Shown here one piece after another: positions 59,001 through 64,000 of a stretch of 64,000 nucleotides of DNA (position 1 is the first letter of the stretch; every line of letters starts with the position of its first letter). The position numbers were made by a program, and so were the translations under genes. The notes under the pieces are model-generated. The model worked only from the letters and a program-made list of their open reading frames with translations. It ran no database searches and was not told where the DNA came from. The stretch comes from Acidobacteriota bacterium (GTDB taxonomy: Bacteria; Acidobacteriota; Vicinamibacteria; Vicinamibacterales; UBA2999). Where the stretch lies: assembly GCA_947482665.1 (NCBI GenBank), contig CANKJK010000001.1, forward strand, positions 124,001 to 188,000. The letters run 5' to 3'.

Positions 59001-60176
59001 ATGGAGTGTCCCAAGTGCGGGTATCTCGGTTTTGAGGACACGCCGCGGTGCCGTAACTGTTCCTATGATTTTGCGCTCGCCGCGGCCGCGTCCGACGTTG
59101 GCCTGGAGGATATCGACCGAGCCATCAGCCAGGATCTCGACAGCGGTGCGGTGGCACAGGACCCACGAGCCTGGCCGGATCTGGGTCGCCTCGATGCGAT
59201 CGAGCAGCCAGCAGGGGTCCCAGCTGTCTTTGACGTCAGCGACCTGGATGCCCTGCTCACGAAGGCGGAATCCGCGGGCCTGACGGCGCTGAACCTTCCG
59301 ACGGTGGCGTTACCGGAGGAGGCTCCGCCGGCCGTGAGGATCGATCCCCAGCGGGATGCGTTCGCGCAGGAGGCATCGGCGGAGCAGCCGCCGGTGCTGT
59401 TCAATCCGGAGATGTTGTCCTGGCCGACGTCCCCGGCAGCGGTCTCGCGATCCGTGTCTGCGCCATCAGAGTGGGACGTGGCGCCCGTTGAGGAAACGTC
59501 CCCACGCGCTCGTCAGGAGCGTCCGGCGCTTGAGATCTCTGCGCTCGATGATGACGCGCCGCTTGTCCGGCTCCAGCGGCCGAGGGCGCCCGTGTCCGTG
59601 CGCAAGACACCGATGAGCCCGAAGCTGCGGGCGGTCTCGCGGACAACGCCTCAGGAGCCGGGTTTTGACTTTCTCGAGGCCGCGTTGTCCGGATCGTCCG
59701 CGTCGTCGATGGAGACCGAGGACGCCGTGGACCGGGATCCTCTTCAGGCGGAAGTCCTTGAGGCGAGCCCGGCTCTTCGTCGGCTCGCGGCGGCGGCGAT
59801 TGACGGCGTGCTGTTTGCGGGCATCGACCTCGCGGTCGTGTACTTCACGTTCCGGATCGTTGGAGTGGCGATTGCGGAGTGGCGGATCATTCCCCTGTGG
59901 CCGCTGTTGGCGTTTCTATGCGCGATGAAGCTGGTCTACGCCTCGGTCTTTACCGCGATGGGAGGCCAGACGATCGGCAAGATGGCCGCAGGGATTCGGG
60001 TGGTCTCCATGGAGGACCGCGCCGTGACCGGTGCGGCGGCCTTTCGGCGGACGCTGGCGACGATCGTGGCGCTGGCCACGGCCGGCGTGGGCTATCTCCC
60101 CGCGCTGATCGGTGACCGTCGGGCGGTGCATGACCGCCTCTCGGGCACGCGTGTCGTGTTGTCCCCGGCGGCCTGA
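59001..60176 (+). CDS. Zinc-ribbon plus RDD-domain membrane protein
   Basis: 391 residues from ATG 59001. N-terminal zinc ribbon CPKCGYLGFEDTPRCRNCSYDF, a long disordered acidic/Pro-rich middle, and C-terminal RDD domain with three membrane helices: RRLAAAAIDGVLFAGIDLAVVY carrying the R and D signature, GGQTIGKMAAGIRVV, RRAVHDRLSGTRVV. RDD proteins are linked to ion or solute transport. Follows the TPR-like protein, and pgpA follows it by 3 bp. Confidence 0.78.
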   Translation: MECPKCGYLGFEDTPRCRNCSYDFALAAAASDVGLEDIDRAISQDLDSGAVAQDPRAWPDLGRLDAIEQPAGVPAVFDVSDLDALLTKAESAGLTALNLPTVALPEEAPPAVRIDPQRDAFAQEASAEQPPVLFNPEMLSWPTSPAAVSRSVSAPSEWDVAPVEETSPRARQERPALEISALDDDAPLVRLQRPRAPVSVRKTPMSPKLRAVSRTTPQEPGFDFLEAALSGSSASSMETEDAVDRDPLQAEVLEASPALRRLAAAAIDGVLFAGIDLAVVYFTFRIVGVAIAEWRIIPLWPLLAFLCAMKLVYASVFTAMGGQTIGKMAAGIRVVSMEDRAVTGAAAFRRTLATIVALATAGVGYLPALIGDRRAVHDRLSGTRVVLSPAA

Positions 60177-60179
60177 GAC

Positions 60180-60644
60180 ATGGTGCCTCTCGCGCGGTTT
60201 CTCTCAACAGTTGGCTATATCGGGTTTGCGCCGATCGCGCCCGGAACCTGGGGATCGGCCGCGGGCCTTCTGCTGCTGGTAGCGCTTCGGTGGACGGGTT
60301 CGGCATCTCTTGAACTGGCCGCGGTGGTCGTGTTGCTTGCCGTCGGGATCTGGAGCGCCGACGTCACGGGGCGCGCCATGGGCGACGAGGACCCTGGGCC
60401 CGTCGTCATCGATGAAGTTGTGGGGATGCTGATTACGCTCCTCTGGATTCCCGTGGGCCTGACAGGCGCGCTGCTCGGTTTTCTGCTGTTCCGGATCTTC
60501 GACATCGTCAAGCCGTTCCCGGCACGGCAGTGTGAGCAGTTGCCGGGTGGCTGGGGCGTCATGCTCGACGATGTCATGGCCGGGGTCTACGGACAACTGG
60601 TCATGCGTGCCGCGGTCGCATTCCTGCCCGCCTGGTTTTCCTGA
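60180..60644 (+). CDS. pgpA: Phosphatidylglycerophosphatase A
   Basis: 154 residues. GFAPIAPGTWGSAAGLLL, MGDEDPGPVVIDEVVGMLITL with the acidic metal site, FRIFDIVKPFPARQCEQLPGGWGVMLDDVMAGVYGQLV. Four membrane segments. Dephosphorylates PGP to phosphatidylglycerol in the inner membrane. Stop/start TGATG overlap with cinA. Confidence 0.94.
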   Translation: MVPLARFLSTVGYIGFAPIAPGTWGSAAGLLLLVALRWTGSASLELAAVVVLLAVGIWSADVTGRAMGDEDPGPVVIDEVVGMLITLLWIPVGLTGALLGFLLFRIFDIVKPFPARQCEQLPGGWGVMLDDVMAGVYGQLVMRAAVAFLPAWFS

Positions 60645-61918
60645 TGCCGGGCAGTCCGCCCGTCCGCCCGTTCGAGCGCGCGGTGATCCTGGCGGTCGGC
60701 AGCGAACTGCTGGGGCCGCAGCGGCTCGATACGAACTCCCTCGCGATGACGGCTGCGCTCAACGAGCGCGGCATCGACGTGCTGTGGAAGGCCGTGGGCG
60801 CCGATGAACCGGAGAGCCTGGCGCGCCTGCTGGCGCGCGCCCTTGCGGATGCGGATCTCGTCCTGATGTGCGGGGGGCTGGGGCCGACCGACGACGATCT
60901 GACGCGGGATGTGGTGGCGCGCGTGCTCCATCGGTCGCTGCGCGAGGACCGCGCCATTATCGAGGCCATCGCGCAGCGCTTCGCGGCCCGCGGGTGGGAG
61001 ATGCCCGCGAACAACCGCAGGCAGGCCCAGGTTCCTGCTGGGGCCGTCGTGCTGCCGAATGCCCGAGGGACTGCGCCGGGCCTCTGGCTGGAACACGGGG
61101 AACAGGGCGTGTTGCTGCTGCCTGGTCCACCCAGGGAGATGGTGCCGCTGTTGGCGCAGGCCATGACGGCGTTCGTGGAACCTCGCGCCGGGGGCCGCCG
61201 GATGGTGCGGCGCGTGCTCCGGATGACCGGGCGTGGCGAGTCGCTCATCGATGAAGTCCTGCAGCCGCTCTATCGTGCATGGGCTGCGGCGGCGTTGCCT
61301 GTGCGGGCGACCATCCTGGCCGCGATGGGACAGATCGAACTGCATCTCTCTGCGGTGGATGTCGACGCCGGCCGTGCCGAGGCGGCCGTAGACGCGGCTC
61401 TTGCCGAGGCGCGCGCGGCCATCGGCCGAGACGTCTTCAGCACGGGGGAATCGCTGGAGGCGGTGGTTGGCGAGTTATTGGCGTCGCGCGAGTGGCGGGT
61501 GGCCGTGGCGGAGTCCTGCACCGGGGGGCTGGTCGCGGAGCGGCTGACCGCGGTGCCGGGCGCGTCCCGATACTTCGAGCAGGGCGTGGTGACGTACAGC
61601 AATGCCGCCAAGACTCAGTGGCTTGGCGTCGAGCCTGCGCTTCTGGCGGAACACGGCGCCGTCAGCGACCCGGTGGCGCGGGCGATGGCCGCCGGCGTTC
61701 GCGCGCGAGCCGGCTCCGAGGTTGGACTCGCCGTGACGGGCATCGCCGGACCCGACGGGGGGACGTCCGCCAAGCCCGTGGGCACGGTCGTCATTGCCGT
61801 GGCGCTGCCGGAGGGGATGAGCAGCCGGACTCTGCAGTTGACGGGAGATCGGGAGCAGGTCCGTTTTCAGTCGTCCCAGGCCGTGCTCGACCTGCTGCGC
61901 CGGACTCTGGGCGGGTAG
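60644..61918 (+). CDS. cinA: CinA-like protein, nicotinamide-nucleotide amidase
   Basis: 424 residues. N-terminal molybdopterin-binding-like domain (VGSELLGPQRLDTNSLAMTAAL; VLMCGGLGPTDDDLTRDVVA) and C-terminal CinA amidase domain (VAVAESCTGGLVAERLTAVPGASRYFEQGVVTYSN; AVTGIAGPDGGTSAKPVGTV). Deamidates NMN in pyridine-nucleotide salvage; may also hydrolyse ADP-ribose. Confidence 0.94.
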   Translation: MPGSPPVRPFERAVILAVGSELLGPQRLDTNSLAMTAALNERGIDVLWKAVGADEPESLARLLARALADADLVLMCGGLGPTDDDLTRDVVARVLHRSLREDRAIIEAIAQRFAARGWEMPANNRRQAQVPAGAVVLPNARGTAPGLWLEHGEQGVLLLPGPPREMVPLLAQAMTAFVEPRAGGRRMVRRVLRMTGRGESLIDEVLQPLYRAWAAAALPVRATILAAMGQIELHLSAVDVDAGRAEAAVDAALAEARAAIGRDVFSTGESLEAVVGELLASREWRVAVAESCTGGLVAERLTAVPGASRYFEQGVVTYSNAAKTQWLGVEPALLAEHGAVSDPVARAMAAGVRARAGSEVGLAVTGIAGPDGGTSAKPVGTVVIAVALPEGMSSRTLQLTGDREQVRFQSSQAVLDLLRRTLGG

Positions 61919-61984
61919 CCCGGGTACACTGGTTCGGCGTGATGCTTTCTGTCTTGTCGGCGCCGGCCGCCGGCCCTATTCCGT

Positions 61985-62014
61985 CTGCGCACGGGCTTCG
62001 GTCCGTGTGCGCAT
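61985..62014. other. Strong imperfect hairpin before gpsA
   Basis: TGCGCAC-GG ... CC-GTGTGCGCA around a GCTTCGGT loop, about 20-50 bp before the gpsA start, in the gap after cinA. It lacks a T tract, so it is more likely a leader structure than an intrinsic terminator. Confidence 0.35.
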
Positions 62015-62033
62015 GTCTGTTGCCGGGGGCTCG

Positions 62034-63038
62034 ATGAGTCGCCCGCAGGTCGCGGTGCTCGGGAGCGGGGGATGGGGCACGGCTCTGGCCACCCATCTCG
62101 CACGCGTGGGTCACGACGTCCGACTCTGGGGACGCGACCGTGAGCTCATCGCCCTGCTCGCTCGGAGCCGGGTCAATGAGGTCTACCTGCCCGGAGTCGA
62201 GTTGCCGGCGGCCGTGACGCCGATGGCGGATCTGTCCGCCGCCGTGGCCGGGGCATCGATGGTGGTGGCCGCCGTGCCGTCGCACGGGTTGCGTCAGGTG
62301 GCCCGGGCCATGGCGACCTCGCTCGCACCGGGTGCCACGCTCGTATCGGCGACCAAAGGCATCGAGGTTGAATCGCTGTACCGCATGTCCGAGGTGCTGA
62401 GCCAGGAGTGCGGCGCGGGCCATCCGGTGGTTGTGGTGTCGGGGCCAAGCTTTGCCGCCGAGTTGGCACGGTCGCTCCCCACGGCTGTGGTGGCCGCATC
62501 GACTGATGCCGCGGCGGTGGCTCGCGTCCTCGAGGAGTGCCGCAGCAGTTACTTCCGGCTGTATGAGAGCGATGACGTCGTGGGCGTGGAGATCGGAGGC
62601 GCCCTGAAGAATGTCATTGCCATTGCCGCGGGTGCCGCGGAGGGGCTGGGTCTCGGGTTCAATGCAAAGGCCGGCTTGATCACCCGAGGTCTCGCGGAGA
62701 TCGCCAGGCTTGCCGTGGCCGCCGGTGGCCGCCGCGAGACCCTGGCGGGACTGGCCGGTCTCGGGGACCTCGTGCTGACGTGTCATGGTTCTCTCAGCCG
62801 GAACCGCCAGTTTGGCGTTGAACTGGGGCGTGGCCGCTCGGCGGCGGAAATTGTCGCCGGTATGAAGGCCGTCGCGGAAGGCGTGAGGACGGCTGGCGCC
62901 GCACGGATTCTGGGACGCCGGTACCAGCTGGAACTGCCAATTACCGAACAGGTCGTCGCGGTGATCGAGGGACGGACCTCACCAGCTGTGGCCGTGACGG
63001 AGTTGATGGATCGACCGCAGCGGCCGGAGGCGGAATAG
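62034..63038 (+). CDS. gpsA: Glycerol-3-phosphate dehydrogenase [NAD(P)+]
   Basis: 334 residues from ATG 62034. Rossmann loop VAVLGSGGWGTALATHLAR, LVSATKGIE, VVSGPSFAAELA, catalytic Lys region GGALKNVIAIAAGAAEGLGLG, and GLAGLGDLVLTCHGSLSRNRQFG. Makes sn-glycerol-3-phosphate for phospholipids, in keeping with pgpA nearby. ftsY starts on the base after its stop. Confidence 0.96.
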   Translation: MSRPQVAVLGSGGWGTALATHLARVGHDVRLWGRDRELIALLARSRVNEVYLPGVELPAAVTPMADLSAAVAGASMVVAAVPSHGLRQVARAMATSLAPGATLVSATKGIEVESLYRMSEVLSQECGAGHPVVVVSGPSFAAELARSLPTAVVAASTDAAAVARVLEECRSSYFRLYESDDVVGVEIGGALKNVIAIAAGAAEGLGLGFNAKAGLITRGLAEIARLAVAAGGRRETLAGLAGLGDLVLTCHGSLSRNRQFGVELGRGRSAAEIVAGMKAVAEGVRTAGAARILGRRYQLELPITEQVVAVIEGRTSPAVAVTELMDRPQRPEAE

Positions 63039-63953
63039 ATGGGACTGTTCGATCGACTCAAGCAGGGGCTGAGCCGGACGACCCAGACCCTGGTGTCGCG
63101 GTTTGGGGATCTGGTGCGGCGGGCGGACGATGCCGCCGATGGCGCGCTCGATACCGACACGGCGGAATCGCTTGAAGAGATGCTCATTGCCGCGGACGTC
63201 GGCGTCGCGGCGTCGCGCGTCGTGGTCGATGCCGTCAGGCACGGTGGCGCGGGCGGGCTCCGCGATCGCGTGAAGCGCGAGCTGCTGCGGATGTTCGAGG
63301 TGGCCGCTGCGGCGCATCCGCCGGTGACGGGACCGTCGCCGCGCGTGGTGCTGGTCGTCGGCGTCAATGGTGTAGGGAAGACCACCACGCTGGGGAAGCT
63401 GGCCGCCACGCTCAAGGCGTCTGGGCACGCGCCGATGGTCTGTGCGGCGGACACCTTTCGCGCGGCGGCCGTGGAGCAGTTGGAGATCTGGGCCCATCGC
63501 GCCGGCGTGGAGATCGTGCGCGCCGCCCACGGCGCTGATCCCGCCTCAGTCGTCTTTGATGCGATCACGTCCGGCCGCGCCAAGGGGTGTGACCCGATCC
63601 TCGTGGACACAGCCGGTCGCCTGCATACGCGGGTGAACCTGATGCACGAACTGGAGAAGATGCGCCGGGTGGCGGGCCGCGCCATGGCCGGGGCACCACA
63701 TGAGGTGCTGCTCGTCCTGGATGCCACTGTGGGGCAGAACGGCCTTGTGCAGGCGCGGGAGTTCCTCGGCGTTGCCGGCGTCACTGGCATCGTGCTGACA
63801 AAGCTGGACGGCACCGCCAAGGGCGGCATTGCCGTGGCGATTGCACACGACTTGAAGCTGCCGATTCGCTACGTGGGCATCGGTGAGGGGATTGACGATC
63901 TGATTCCCTTTGATCCGGCTGCGTACGTGGATGCACTGTTCGAGGCGGCGTGA
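63039..63953 (+). CDS. ftsY: Signal recognition particle receptor FtsY
   Basis: 304 residues, short form without the long acidic A domain. N domain (GLFDRLKQGLSRTTQTLVSRF), G domain with GVNGVGKTTTLGKLA, DTFRAAAVEQLEIW, DTAGRLHTRVNLMHEL, TKLDGTAKGG and GIGEGIDDLIPFD. GTPase that docks SRP-ribosome complexes at the membrane. Confidence 0.96.
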   Translation: MGLFDRLKQGLSRTTQTLVSRFGDLVRRADDAADGALDTDTAESLEEMLIAADVGVAASRVVVDAVRHGGAGGLRDRVKRELLRMFEVAAAAHPPVTGPSPRVVLVVGVNGVGKTTTLGKLAATLKASGHAPMVCAADTFRAAAVEQLEIWAHRAGVEIVRAAHGADPASVVFDAITSGRAKGCDPILVDTAGRLHTRVNLMHELEKMRRVAGRAMAGAPHEVLLVLDATVGQNGLVQAREFLGVAGVTGIVLTKLDGTAKGGIAVAIAHDLKLPIRYVGIGEGIDDLIPFDPAAYVDALFEAA

Positions 63954-64000
63954 CGACGAGTCAGGCCGACCACGAGTTCATGGCGCGCGCGCTCGCGCTG
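63950..64000 (+). CDS. ribD: Start of riboflavin deaminase/reductase RibD, cut by window end
   Basis: GTG 63950 overlaps the ftsY stop (GTGA). The 17 visible residues VTTSQADHEFMARALAL match the N-terminus of RibD (D-x-x-F/Y-M-x-R-A-L-x-L-A), which deaminates and then reduces the pyrimidine precursor of riboflavin. The call rests on this short stretch only. Confidence 0.65.
   Translation, partial: MTTSQADHEFMARALAL

Overview
The window comes from a high-GC Gram-negative chromosome. It has an outer-membrane efflux trio, TonB, Tat and twin sigma-54 activators. Gene content and protein style resemble Acidobacteriota of the Vicinamibacteria type, but that is an inference and no marker here proves it. 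Most of the window is ordinary core genome with tight operons (many ATGA, GTGA and TGATG stop/start overlaps): bioA end, a PEBP protein and a secreted propeller-cupredoxin (1-3.3 kb); M1 peptidase, two sigma-54 activators, a PilZ-like protein and pgi (13.9-24.8 kb); tesA-ybbA-ybbP, a DksA-like protein and folK (24.9-30.1 kb); a long minus-strand operon of ECF sigma, anti-sigma, ispH, Spy-like, TolC-like, adaptor and RND pump (39.3 down to 30.1 kb); pckA, gatB, ftsEX, rnr, tatA, tonB, groESL with CIRCE, purC, nrdR, ntrYX, a formiminotransferase, pgpA, cinA, gpsA, ftsY and the start of ribD (39.4-64 kb).

The exceptional part is 3419-13841, a 10.4-kb integrated element. It sits inside the anticodon loop of a tRNA-Leu(UAA) gene. 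The 5' half of that tRNA (13870 down to 13832, minus strand) and its 3' half (3418 down to 3374) are now 10.4 kb apart, and joined they give a perfect 84-nt class II tRNA. The same 10 bp (TTTTAAGTCC) lies at both ends, and paired TTGTGACAA motifs lie just inside each end. A tyrosine integrase gene (12632-13744) abuts the right end. Neither junction restores the host tRNA. Instead the element carries its own complete tRNA-Leu(UAA) (3497-3814) just inside its left end, and that copy is interrupted in the anticodon loop by a 232-nt group I intron. The intron falls inside the same 10-bp sequence the element uses as its attachment core. The element therefore appears to break an essential tRNA gene, replace it, and protect the replacement from being used as a target. 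I regard this as the new system in the window.

Element cargo, left to right: the intron-bearing tRNA; a small lipoprotein and a ten-repeat Sel1 protein; an HNH nuclease and an Mrr nuclease (type IV-like restriction), the latter followed by a membrane Sel1 protein and a small membrane/coiled-coil protein; a five-gene minus-strand operon of a possible HUH replication protein, two ribbon-helix-helix proteins and two small unknowns; a decayed Sel1 fragment; a minimal second tyrosine recombinase; an AT-rich divergent control region with ACTACC/GGTAGT repeats; a helix-turn-helix protein; and the integrase. The promoter of the broken host tRNA now points straight into the integrase gene.
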